Source: Volutella citrinella (taxonomy: Eukaryota; Ascomycota; Sordariomycetes; Hypocreales; Nectriaceae). From it: a DNA stretch of 64,000 bases. The notes below the pieces were generated by a model. The model made no database searches. It worked only from the letters and a program-made list of their open reading frames with translations, and was not told where the DNA came from. Positions 46,401 to 57,098 of the stretch are shown here, in pieces. Location of the stretch: contig JAWZSP010000006.1 of assembly GCA_034401135.1 (NCBI GenBank), positions 4,154,001-4,218,000 of the forward strand, read 5' to 3'. The stretch's first letter is position 1; each line of letters starts with the position of its first letter. The position numbers and the translations under genes were made by a program.

Positions 46401-48843
46401 CCAGACGGACGGAGGCACACGGCCAGCCAGAAGCAGAATTCTTCCAGAAGCTCTTATCTTTCTTTCCGCCGCACCAGCAGAGCAGGGGTGGACGGGGAGC
46501 CCAGAGCCCGCATCCATGACCCATATCACGGCTCCGAGAAAAAAGAAAGAGGGTCCCTCATGGTCGCACCGAAATCCCTATCCAGGCTCCAGGGATTAGG
46601 TACAATGCTGATGAGTGGGAGATATGTGTCAAACGAATCCCCTCCATCGGCACTCGTCCGTCCTGGTCCCCATCTTTTTTTTTTCCATTTGCCATCGTCG
46701 TTGGCCCCGAGTCGTTCTAATTAATGAATTACAAAGGAAAATGGAGTCAAATAGCCACAATCGAGGACCCTCTCGCCCCCTGGCTCGGAAACGAACCGGT
46801 CGGAGGGCACGCCATGTCGAACTTGGTGCGGGTCCCCAGATGCAGAGGCTCCAAGACCATCGTCTCCAGCAGACAAGCCCCCTCCCCAGAAGCGGCAGGT
46901 GCCAGTCGGACAACAATAGTTCGTGCCTCTCGAGGGCCCCGCGTAGGCGAGATTGGTTTCGTCAAGTGGAGGGGGGCGGAAGAGAGAGGGAAAAGAAAAG
47001 CTTGGGCCGATTGCATTGGGTTTGAGAGGCAGGTGGCGCGGGTGCCGGATGCGGCTGTGATGCGCCCCCCCTCCCAAATGGCCCCCGAGAGCAGGGAACC
47101 TTGTTGATCCCAAGCCAACCGCAATAATTCTATTACACCCGCCTCTGGCCGTTTGCCTCCCCCGGGCGACGCGGCGTCCGTTGGCGTATCCGCCGGCGTC
47201 GAGGAGAAGAGCTCCGCGTTGAAGCGCCCTCTTGTCCCTCGGCATCGTGTACGTAAAAACTAAAGCCATGTTGGACCTTGCGGTGCGTCACGTAACAGAA
47301 GGGCTACGTGATGGTGCCTGGTGTCGCGCGAGCTGCCATCTTTAGACTTAGGTTGGCCGTCATCATCCCCCCCTCCCTCTCCTTGTATCTCGGCCCATGA
47401 CTGTGCAGCGCCCGACGGCGACGACGATCGGATCAGCGCACTGGATTGGCGGGGAGGCGAGACAGCTGAAGCTTCGCGGTACAGTAGCGCGCAGGCTGGC
47501 CCGGTGTGCGGTGATGCGCCGCTCTCGATCCGCGGCATGTACGATGCGATGCAATAGGATGGGATGGATCACCTGGACGAGCCACGCCACCGGCGCAATC
47601 CATCATGGCGCTGCCTCGCTGTCGGTTGTCGCATCATGCTCGTGTCGTGCCGTGCTGCTGCCATTTCCTGTGCCACCGACGTCTACCGGCCGCCCTAGCG
47701 CCAATACCATGCCATGCCATGCCATGTCAGGTCGAGCGGGAGACGCCCATAGACGCTGTCGACCTCTACCTTGGCTTCCTTGGCCTGCCTGTAGTAGGCC
47801 AGGCACTACGCATCTTGCCCTGCTATTGGCACCGCAGACTCTAGCACCCCCAGCCCTACAAACTGCGCTACGGGGGCAATCTACAGCGCTACGCCGTCCT
47901 GGTCTGCCTCCCCCCCGGCCCCATGCGCCGCCACCCATCGTCATGTGCGGCACTGCGGGCGGCTGCGAATCTCTACCACGTTCCCCGCGAAATCGACGGC
48001 AGAAACGCGCCCTACCGGCCCGTGTCTCTGGGAACGATGGGTCAAACCGCGTGCGTGCGCCCTCTGGGTCTGGGGAAAGAAGCTTCAATCCAGAGATTCA
48101 CAGATGACAGATGGATTTCAACAGTCAACGTCTGGGGAAAAGGTGGAAATCACAGGCTCGCCGTCCAAAGAACGACCGCGGCGTTACATAACGCCCACGT
48201 AACAGTTTGCATGTTATTTTGCGGGCCTCGATGGGCTCCATCAAAGAGTGGAAAACTCGACACATAATGGCAACACGCGGGCCAAGCAGGGACCTCGGTG
48301 CGGCGGCGGCGGCGGATGGGCGGGTGGGCCGGGGCTTTAATTGTTGCGTTGCCAGGGGGCGGCCTATGCCGGATGCGCAAAAACGGCCGAGGACCAGGCC
48401 GCCGCCAACCAGGGCAGGGGGGGTGCTTGAAGGAAGGCAAATAACGATGTGGCATGGTCCGGCCCAGTTAGCTGATTTCCTTAGCTGGTCGGCAAGGGTC
48501 ATGTGTTGGTCGGTGCTCTAGCTGGTCGTACTGGCGCTGGTCGGGGGTGCCCAGGTCGCCCCTAGTCCGCCTCAGACGACGCCATTTACGTTTACGAGCA
48601 GCTGCGCGGCACAGGAACTGGGTCTCATGTTTCACAGACTAGACGTGGTGTTGGTATTGAGACTGGGAGTACTAGGTATCGTCGCCAGCGAGGATCCGAG
48701 GTACATTGAAACGACGCCATCAGCTTGGTGCTTGCTTTGAGGGAAAGCCTCCTCCTGTTCCTCCATAGCAACCTTACCGCGACCAACCGCCCAAGAACTG
48801 CAAAAGAAAAAAAATATTTATTTAGTTTTTGTTGTTGCCCAGG
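43404..48843. other. Largest gene-free stretch, about 5.4 kb
   Basis: Lies between the permease start and the MFS transporter stop, both on the minus strand. It is C- and G-rich with many overlapping chance open frames on both strands and no family features. A short CCATG tandem occurs at about 47708-47728. A non-coding transcript or a long regulatory region is possible, but nothing in the sequence proves it. Confidence 0.4.
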
Positions 48844-50920
48844 TTACGCTCGGTCCCGGTGCTCGGCCTGCGCCTCCATCTTCTCGTCAAAGGGAGACAG
48901 AGGCCGCTCGTCGTCAATGACCACCTCGCGGCCACGCATCTGGTCCCAGACGGTGCGCACGACGGGCCTGGCGAAGAGGGCGTCCATCTTCTCAATGGGC
49001 ACACCCTTTGTCTCGGGCACGCAGAAGAGGGCCCAGACACCCATGAGCATCAGGATGGCGCCGAAGAAGAAGTAGGCGCCGTAGCCCAGGTCCGAGATCA
49101 TAAAGGGCGTGGACCGCGCGATGATGAAGGAGCCCAGCCAGGTCACGGCCGTCGTCAGGGCCACGCACAGCATGCGGATGTCGAGCGGGAAGATCTCGGA
49201 CGCGTACGTCCAGGTGATGCCCTGCCAGGTCGCGCAGATGATGACGGCGTTGAGGTAGACGCACACCATGGCCAGGTAGCCCCAGCCGTCGCGCGTAACG
49301 TTGCCAGCAGCTGCCGCCTTGGCAGGGTCGGCCTTCATCACGTAGCCGCCAATGTACCACATGGGGATGCAGCCGAGTGCCGAGCCCCAGACCAGGCCCT
49401 TTCGGCGGCCAACCTTCTCCACGACCCAGAAGGTGAAGAGAGTCATACCGATGGTCTTGGAGATGCCGTAGAAGCCGGTGGAGAAGAGCTTGAGCGACGT
49501 CGACGGGATGCCGAGCGTCTCAAAGATGCGGGGGGCGTAGTAGGTGATGATCTACAGACGTCAGTACTCAAATATACTCTCCCGAGTATCTTCTTCAACT
49601 TACATTCACTCCGGTAAAGCTCTGCAGGAACATGAGGGCCATGCCGATTGCCAGACGGTTGTACACGCCCTTTGCGAAGAGCTTGTTAAACTGTTCCCTC
49701 TTGCTGAGCTTCATGGTGCTTCGCTCCTCAACCTGGGCGCGAATCTCCGACATTTCGCGGATAATGTACTCGTGGTGGCTGGGCAGGCCACGGATTTTGG
49801 TCAGGACGGCTTCTGCGCCCTCAAAGTTGTCGCCACGGGCGAGCCAACGGGGGGACTCGGGGCACCAGATCATTCCCAGACCTAGAAAGACTCCCGGTAC
49901 GAGCTGCAGGGCGAGCGGGATGATCCACTGCGCCTTGTTGTTGACGTTGATGGTTCGGTCGGTGGCATAGTTGATCCAGAAACCGAGCATACCGCCTCCC
50001 TGGGACGCGATCTCAAAGATTCCAATGAGTCGGCCTCGGATCGAGGGCGGTGCAGTTTCAGAGATGTAGACGGGAACAGTTAGAGAAGACGCTCCGATGC
50101 CAAGGCCAGCGATAGCCCTTCCGGCAACAATCATATTCATGTTGCCCTGGGCAGCAGTCATCAAGGTTCCGCCAAGGAGAAACACCGACGAGGCGAGCAT
50201 GACGGTCTTCCTGCGGCCCCATTTCTCAGCGATGGGGAAGGTCAAGAGAGCGCCAAAGAAGCAGCCAGCCTTAAGTCACACAGTTAGCACCACAATACCG
50301 AGTGTGTAGCGAGAGATGGCGTACCTGGAAGGTGGAGACAATGTTGCCCTGAACAGTGTCACGGGCTTTCTTGTTATTGACATCCATTCCGAAGTCTCGG
50401 ATGAAGGAATCAAGGGCCATGGTACCTCCAATCACGGCAGTGCTGTTGGAAGAAAAGAATCAGCATGCTGGGTAGACGAACAGAGCTTCCACAGAGCTTC
50501 AATGAGTCAAGCAACCGGCACACTGGTAGCGGACAAGGTTCGAGCCGCGTGGGCCAAGCTCGAGCCTTGTCTTTATAGCGGCAACATGTTGGACGTCAAG
50601 AGTCAAGGAGCATTGGGAAGCTTTTATCTCTACGAAGAAGGGTATTACATACTCGTAGCCCACTAGAAAAGACAGAAGTTAGCATGACGTTTGAAGAGAT
50701 ACCCTCTGCTGAAACCAATGTGGTTCGCCAGGGTTAGGGTTGCGACCCCCGTGTGAAGTATAAGAGGGCGCGTAGGGTAGGGCAGGGCAGGGTGTAAGAG
50801 GTCTGGGCTAGACATACTGGCGAGGGCAGACATGCTCGCCACGAGGGCGATGAGGTGGATGCGCCAATTGCGCACTTCGGGGGGATCATTGGTCCCAGAT
50901 GCATGAGTACTGAATCCCAT
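48844..50920 (-). CDS. MFS sugar transporter family protein (sugar or quinate permease type)
   Basis: A 12-helix major facilitator that should import a sugar or related small molecule. Five minus-strand exons are modelled: 50920-50818, 50662-50653 (10 nt), 50442-50325, 50269-49604 and 49551-48844, giving 534 residues. The 10-nt exon is required to make SALAMGYDTAVIGGTMALDS, the conserved first-helix motif. Other signatures are EKWGRRKTVM, GRAIAGLGIGASS, PVYISETAPPSIRGRLIG, CPESPRWLARGD, SFTGVNIITYYAPRIF, VVEKVGRRKGLVW and CVPETKGVPIEKMD. Introns 1 and 2 (155 and 210 nt) are long for this window. The motifs fit the fungal quinate and monosaccharide permeases; the substrate is uncertain. Confidence 0.9.
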
Positions 50921-53900
50921 TCCACGGGAAAAGGTTTCTTGGGAAACGGTTTGGGGGGGGAAGGGGTGCTGGAAGCAAAAAGTTGTTGATAACAAAAAAG
51001 CACTTGGAGCGCTTGAGTAAGACGATCGATCAAGAGTCCTGCTAACACTGAGTGTTGTGAGACAAGGCAAACGAAAAAGGGCGCGATGTCTCTCTTCTTT
51101 TATAATGCGGACAACGGGCGGTTCTACTTCTATGCTCCGGTTCGGCTTCAAGGTGGCCGAGACGATCGCCCTCGACCAGGCTAACCCCGCAGGACGACCC
51201 ATGAACATGCTATGACTCCTGCTCGCCAGGGTGCGTGGAACCACAACGATACCCCGCATCCGAATCCCCCATGGGGAACACGTCAGACCATTGCTGGTCC
51301 ACCTGCTTTGTGATGCGTGAAAGGTGGTTGGGTGCCGCGACGAGCCGCGTGAGGCTAACGGCTAAACCCCTGTGGCCTGGTTAGCATCGTCGAGCTTCCC
51401 TCCGGGGTTGGGATTGGTCGGCGGGCGACGGCCCTGGCGCGGTCGAGTTGAGTGCTTCCTTATCTTGGACGTCCGACTCGGTGGCCGGCAGCCTTGCGTT
51501 CGTAACTCCGAACTTTGGGCTTGGCATTGGGGTCTGAGTCGGGTGGTGAAGTGGTGGCTTGTTGGAGCTTGATAGAAGATTGCGATGGCAAGAAAGCGGA
51601 TGATTCAATGTTCAATATTACAGTTTCCTGGATTCTTGAAGCTGCTTCGAGACAAGCATAAGGTGAGACAAATAATGGGTCCTAGATGACATTGAGATAC
51701 GATCATCTGGCCAAATAAATTCGCAGATATGTGCACAGACTGCCGTCAAGTTCCACAGCTTGACGTGATGTCGACTGGAATATGGCAGCTACTATCACAA
51801 GGTCGCCACTCAAGGGTCCTCGGGGTCCTTACGAAAACACCCGAAGATCCTGGCCATCTTGCATTGAGCTTAACCGAGAGCCCGATGCCCTTGATGGCAC
51901 GAGCTTCATTATCCTTGAATCTGGGGTCATGGACGCGTCCATGGGATGGGGGATGGGGATGGGGATGCCACACATGCGCGGACACTGGAAGGATGCGGCC
52001 AAACGCCCGCTAGGCGCGCCCACTAGCAGGGCGTTTGCTGATGCAGACCGCTGAGTGGCCAGCAGTCGCCGCAGTATGCCTCAGTTGGGACGGGCACATA
52101 ATGACGAGACGAGGAGCCGTCGTCCAGTCTCCACCCGGTCGCCAGCCAGGAAGGTTTTAGAATTTTAAGCATACAACGATAGCGGGGAGCGGGTCCCCGC
52201 ACCGTCCCTCACTGCCCCACTCCGCCGGTAACCCTACGTCGCACGCACCTCTCTTTTCCGTGCCACACATTGCTCCTCTGTGGAAACGTAGCTTGGTGTC
52301 GGGACCCGGGAAAGCTGACGGCGTGACGTTTGTGTTTCACTGCCCGTAGGCGATCACTCAATCCTAATAAGCACCAGGGAATGGAAATAAGGTTGAGGCC
52401 ACCATGAGTCTCACCTCGACCGCATGTCTACCGGCGCTGCTCCCGGCCTCTCGTCTACCCTGTCCGCGTCGACCCCGTCTCGAGTGCCGTCTCCAGGTCC
52501 GTCTCGACCCCGCACCGACGCCATCACCAAGGGCCGCTCTTGGCAGAACAATACGAGGATTATCCGTGGCCCGATGGCGGGACTGGTCCCCCCCAGCGGC
52601 ACGAGACAAGCTGCGACTGGAGGAGCTCGCGGGCTGCTGCGGTACTCGCCTGGGGTCGTGACATTGCCATTACCACACGGTACATGATTTTCGCATCTGC
52701 CAAGCCCTCCATTCCCTGGTAGTGGCCATATCCTGACTCGCTGGGCCTGGTCTGTTAGTACCCTTGCGACCTCGCGTGTCCTTGGCAGCCTGCCCAATTT
52801 GCCGCTTGGTGCTGGTGGCCAGGTCTTGGCGCGATAATTCGCGGGGAAGTCCAGCAGTAACCCCCCCCAGTCGTCTCGTTCAACCCCCAAACCCCACTTG
52901 CCCACGACAAGAAGGCCTGGAGGTCTCGTGGACGCCCCGCACACACCTCGGCGATATCCTCGGCGGTTTGCGGATAAGGTGCAGTCAGATCCTCGCCAAG
53001 ATGCTTCGCCAGATGCCCCTCCAGATTGCCCGTGCGTACGCCGGCGTGCCACATACCTTGCCCTGCTGCCGTCTCAACTCTGGGACGCGATCGTCGGTAA
53101 GCAACTTAATCGCATGTGCCGTGACGTAGAATTAAGGTAGAGATAAAGTAGAATTTGCCGCCCGACAAGATACTCCTTGCCGTGTCCGGCGGTGGCAGAG
53201 CTGCAATGAGAGCGCAAACTGCCATCGTCATACAGCTTCAAGTATCGAAGCTAAGCTTTAATCGCGTCAAGCTACAAGTTGGGGTAGCGCTATCGTAGTG
53301 CTGATATTGGAGCCGCATATTGGAGAGCTCGTAGGCCTTGGCGCCCGGCGTTACGAGTGTCGTCCGAGGATCCTTCTTCTTTTGAGCCGACATTATCACA
53401 TCTTGCTTTGCAAGGGATTCATCCCTGGAGGCACGACTTCGTGACCGAGTTGTGGACAGGGTTTAGAACTCATGTCAGGGTAAGTCCGGTAATTAGGGTT
53501 GCATATCATCCCCAAGGATCGTCATTCTACCAGTGCATGGCAGAGCCGAGGAGCCGAATGGTGGTCGACTCTGTTGCTTCCTGGTCATTGCTTATGCCGA
53601 TCCAATCCATCTGGGCGAACTCTGGGTTTCCGTATTCTTCATGGTCCTTGCTTATTTCACTTCACTTCTTGGGGCCGCCCCGTGTTCTCGGGTGGCCATG
53701 ACCAACGAGCCTTGCACCAATGCTTGGAAGCCGGCAAGTCGTCAAATCTTATTGCCCTGAGCGTGACCACCAGGTCTGCGCGAGTGTATTCAGTGGTGTT
53801 CCAGTGGAATGTCGGGGTTCGGTGTGAAGATGCATCACATCTACAGCCGAGTAGGTGTTCCACCATTATAGGTCTTGCCAGTGGATGATCTAATTCCAAG

Positions 53901-54760
53901 GCCGTTTAGTCGACTTCTTGCTCTTCTCCAAGTCTCCATCGGTTGACAAAGGCCGTACATCCAGCCCTCCCCATAGAACCTGTAGAGGTATATGAAGCAA
54001 CCTTTCGTCTGGCGTATCGCATTAACGACAACTACTGCAATACCCACGGTGAATCGCCATTAGTATAAGAAGGAGCTTATAGTTATAATGACACTTTATA
54101 TCAGATTCTTATTGCTGTATCTAATTGCTTGGGTGACGAATTTGGAGCCGGCATGGCCTACCGTGGAGTTGGACCGTTGCGTATTTAACACTAGAAGGAC
54201 AGCTAGGCCAAGTACAGGAACATTTGAGAAATAAGAAGATATTATCCGTGGTCTGTAAAAACTTCGAAGTTGGAGACAATGGAGAGCTCCAGACTACAAA
54301 GGCATGATAAGGATAACTCGGATCAACGAAGAGACTAATCACCAGCCGTACTCTTACTTGACCATAAGTGCTTACGGCGTTTCCCTTCTTTCGTAATCGC
54401 CAAGGCAGTATCTGTTCGCCAATCTCTGGCAATGAGCTGGGCTGGTGCCAAGCTGCTCTTATCTAGCCGAGCGAGGACCCCCCACGTCTTTTCACAGTGG
54501 GGCAGAGTTTGCAACTGCTGTGCTCGGAAGCCATACCCGGACAACCTGAGCTTGGGCTATCCACGGAATAATTATTTCCGGCATATCCGCGAAAGCGAAA
54601 ACTACTCGTTTCCTCGCTTTTGACCCTAATTGCTCATCAAACTTGACACGATGGTGGAGTTTCGGGTCGGAAACGGTAGCCAGGGCTGCGTCAGCCCTAA
54701 AATCTCACCTGTCAAGTGTCAGGGCATATTCTCGCATTGGAACGGAGTTATTTCTAGCGC
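50921..54760. other. Gene-free intergenic stretch, about 3.8 kb
   Basis: Divergent space between the MFS transporter and the O-methyltransferase. The left half is G+C-rich, while 53.1-54.7 kb is more A+T-rich. No supported gene. Open frames at 53.36-53.89 kb have some protein-like composition but overlap one another and show no motif. Confidence 0.4.
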
Positions 54761-54767
54761 TTATAAA
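54761..54767 (+). promoter_or_regulatory. TATA element of the O-methyltransferase gene
   Basis: TTATAAA lies 148 bp upstream of the preferred start codon at 54909. Confidence 0.45.
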
Positions 54768-54908
54768 GTCCGATGAAGGGAGTACTTAAAGCTCTTGGTA
54801 GACAGCCCTATGCGTTTTCACGCGTCAGCAACCACAGTCATTCACATCAAACGCCGCCAAGTATCTCAAGTCCTATATCATCCACCACAGCTCTTACACC
54901 GCATCGAT

Positions 54909-56165
54909 ATGGATGCCTCTCTACTGGAGCAGATCGCCAGCAATGGGAAAGCGTACCTTGAGACGCAGGATGATGCCGCTCGACAAAGCACCATCCGCGC
55001 TGCAAGCGCACTCATTGCGGCGCTCGAGAACCCCGGCGAGGTCATGGCGAGGATTGGATGGGGCGAACCCACCCGTACTGCGGCCTTGAGGACAGCATTC
55101 GAGCTTGGCCTTCTCAAGAAGTTGTCTGACAAGCCCCTCCGTTCCACGGAATTAGCCGAGGGAACAGAGGCAGATCCTGCACTGGTTGGTACGTCAACGG
55201 CTACTCATTATAGATCTTGCTGTGTACACTGGCTAATGTCTTTACCCGTAGCTCGAACGATGAAGCACCTAGCTGCCAATCATCTGGTAGTAGAAATTGG
55301 CAAAGACTTGTACAAGGCCACGCCGTTTTCCATGGCGACCAACGACCCCACCATTGGCGCGGGTCTAATCTACAGCTTTGAGGGAATGATTCCTACTTTC
55401 CAGGGTCTTCCAGAGTTTCTAGCCAAGACCAAATACCAGACCCCGACAGATGGCAACAACGGCCCAGTCCAGTATGGCCTGAAGACCGACAAGCCCTTCT
55501 TTGCCATCCTTCAAAGCAATCCACGTCTCGGCAGTGCGTTCAACAATTTTATGACTGGATATGCCAAAGTTCGACCCCGTTGGGTGGATATTTATCCGGT
55601 CAAGGACCGGTTGCTGCCAGGTTCTGATGGTCGGGGACCATTGTTGGTCGATGTTGGAGGCGGTCTTGGCCATGAGCTAGCCGCACTCCACAGCTCTCTC
55701 GGTGAACAGGCCTCGGGATCGCTGGTTCTGCAAGACTTGCCCTCCGTCATTGAGCAAGCCAGGTCGTCGGACACCCTTGCGCCTGGCATCACCACAACCG
55801 CGCACGATTTTTTCGAGCCGCAGCCCGCAGAGTACCACCACGCTCGGGGATACTTTATGCGACTTATTCTCCACGACTGGTCCGACGACAAGTGCAAGGT
55901 TATTCTGACCCATTTGAGAAACGTCATGGCCAGTGGGTACTCGAAGCTGCTGATCAACGAGGCGGTGCTCCCTGATGTCGGCGCGCCCTGGCAGCAGACG
56001 AGCCTGGACTGGACCATGATGGGTATGTTGACCAGCCGGGAGCGAACTGAGAGCCAGTGGCGGGAGCTTCTTGCTGAGGCTGGACTGAAAATTGCGGGTA
56101 TCTGGAGCAAGGATACGGAGAGTGTCATTGAGGCGATTCTTGAGTCTGACGCGCAGTCCAACTAG
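54909..56165 (+). CDS. SAM-dependent O-methyltransferase, plant COMT-like fungal type
   Basis: It transfers methyl from S-adenosylmethionine to a hydroxyl of a small molecule, often a secondary metabolite. Exons 54909-55188 and 55252-56165 give 397 residues. The 63-nt intron is a multiple of three and has no stop, so the frame also reads through unspliced; splicing is preferred because it restores the family stretch DPALVARTMKHLAA. The start MDASLLEQIASNGK is preferred; an upstream in-frame codon would add an unlikely 38 residues. The N-terminal winged-helix dimerisation part is followed by the SAM motif LLVDVGGGLGHEL, then LQDLPSVIEQA, DFFEPQP, and the catalytic histidine motif RLILHDWSDDKC. 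The core looks intact. No other biosynthetic backbone enzyme lies in the window. Confidence 0.92.
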   Translation: MDASLLEQIASNGKAYLETQDDAARQSTIRAASALIAALENPGEVMARIGWGEPTRTAALRTAFELGLLKKLSDKPLRSTELAEGTEADPALVGTSTATHYRSCCVHWLMSLPVARTMKHLAANHLVVEIGKDLYKATPFSMATNDPTIGAGLIYSFEGMIPTFQGLPEFLAKTKYQTPTDGNNGPVQYGLKTDKPFFAILQSNPRLGSAFNNFMTGYAKVRPRWVDIYPVKDRLLPGSDGRGPLLVDVGGGLGHELAALHSSLGEQASGSLVLQDLPSVIEQARSSDTLAPGITTTAHDFFEPQPAEYHHARGYFMRLILHDWSDDKCKVILTHLRNVMASGYSKLLINEAVLPDVGAPWQQTSLDWTMMGMLTSRERTESQWRELLAEAGLKIAGIWSKDTESVIEAILESDAQSN

Positions 56166-56257
56166 TGTGGTCCGGCTCTAGCGAACTATGCAGGGGGGTA
56201 GTTCGTAAGGAGTGTCTTCCGATGCTAGAAATGCCCAACCACCGATCATAAAGCAAC

Positions 56258-56417
56258 TAAGTTGGCGTAGGGGATTCTCAGCCCCCCCTAGTTCTCGACT
56301 CTCTTTGTAAAAAATCACTCTCAGGTTAGGGTTGGAATATACGACCCTAACCCTATAGAGAGAAAAGTCAAGGGGACCGAGGACTAAAGGAAGCCGAGAA
56401 CCCCTTACGCCAACTTA
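56258..56417. mobile_element. 160-bp hairpin-type inverted-repeat element, MITE-like
   Basis: The left arm TAAGTTGGCGTAGGGGATTC is matched, inverted, by the right arm ending ACCCCTTACGCCAACTTA, with a few transitions between the arms. Near the centre a second small inversion, GGTTAGGGT against CCCTAACCC, surrounds TGGAATATACGA. No coding capacity. It could be a non-autonomous DNA transposon or a hairpin-forming repeat; target duplication is not clear. Confidence 0.55.
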
Positions 56418-56610
56418 TCTAACGACGAATATATCGTTGCCGTGATTAAAATACCAATCATTGCTTCCTGAAACGACGTACCGACGCCGTGGGACCTCAT
56501 CCATCAGACACTACTTCTCAAGATCCTCCAAACCCCCATTGGCCTCGTTCGGAGTAACAATGCCGACAGTGTCGGTATTCAACTTGTTGAGTGTTTCATG
56601 GTAACGACGG

Positions 56611-56940
56611 CGACCTGCCGCCCCCTTGGTCAAAGTCTACAAGGCCCGGCCGATGACAGATGTAATCATACTTAGGGCGAGACTCCCCGAGACAACCTTG
56701 CCCCGACCTGCGGCCAGCTTGGCTAAAGTCTATAAGGCCCAGCCGATAACATATATAATCATTAACCCCGTACTACGCCAGATACTTAGGGCGAGACTCC
56801 GCGAGATACCCTTGCCCTAACCTACCGCCGGCTTGGCTAAAGTCTATAAGGCCCGGCCGATGATATATGTGATCATTACCCCGCACCGCGCCGGATACTT
56901 GGGGCGAGACTCCGCGAGACACCCTTGCCCCGACCTGCCT
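56611..56940. repeat. Direct tandem repeat, about 113-bp unit, three copies plus a stub
   Basis: Units start near 56611, 56704 and 56818, with a stub (CGACCTGCCT) at 56931. Shared blocks are AAAGTCTA, AAGGCCC, GCCGAT and GGGCGAGACTCC. Copy 1 lacks about 20 bp before GGGCGAGACT. Differences are mostly C/T and G/A, for example CCCCGACCTG against CCCTAACCTA, as left by repeat-induced point mutation. Confidence 0.75.
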
Positions 56941-57098
56941 CACATGACAGGCCTACTGGGTGACCCTGCCTAGCAAATTCTTGGATGCTGCTCCTACAAG
57001 ATGCCCCAACTTCCGGAGAGTGGTCTCTTGTACCCAACTCCCACATATCCCGACACATCGCCAATCACCTCCTGGCATACTCCAGGTTCAGGTATCCG

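Noticed and set aside
47397..48107. Plus-strand 236-codon frame in the gene-free region
   Set aside because: Arginine-, proline- and alanine-rich translation typical of chance frames in GC-rich DNA.
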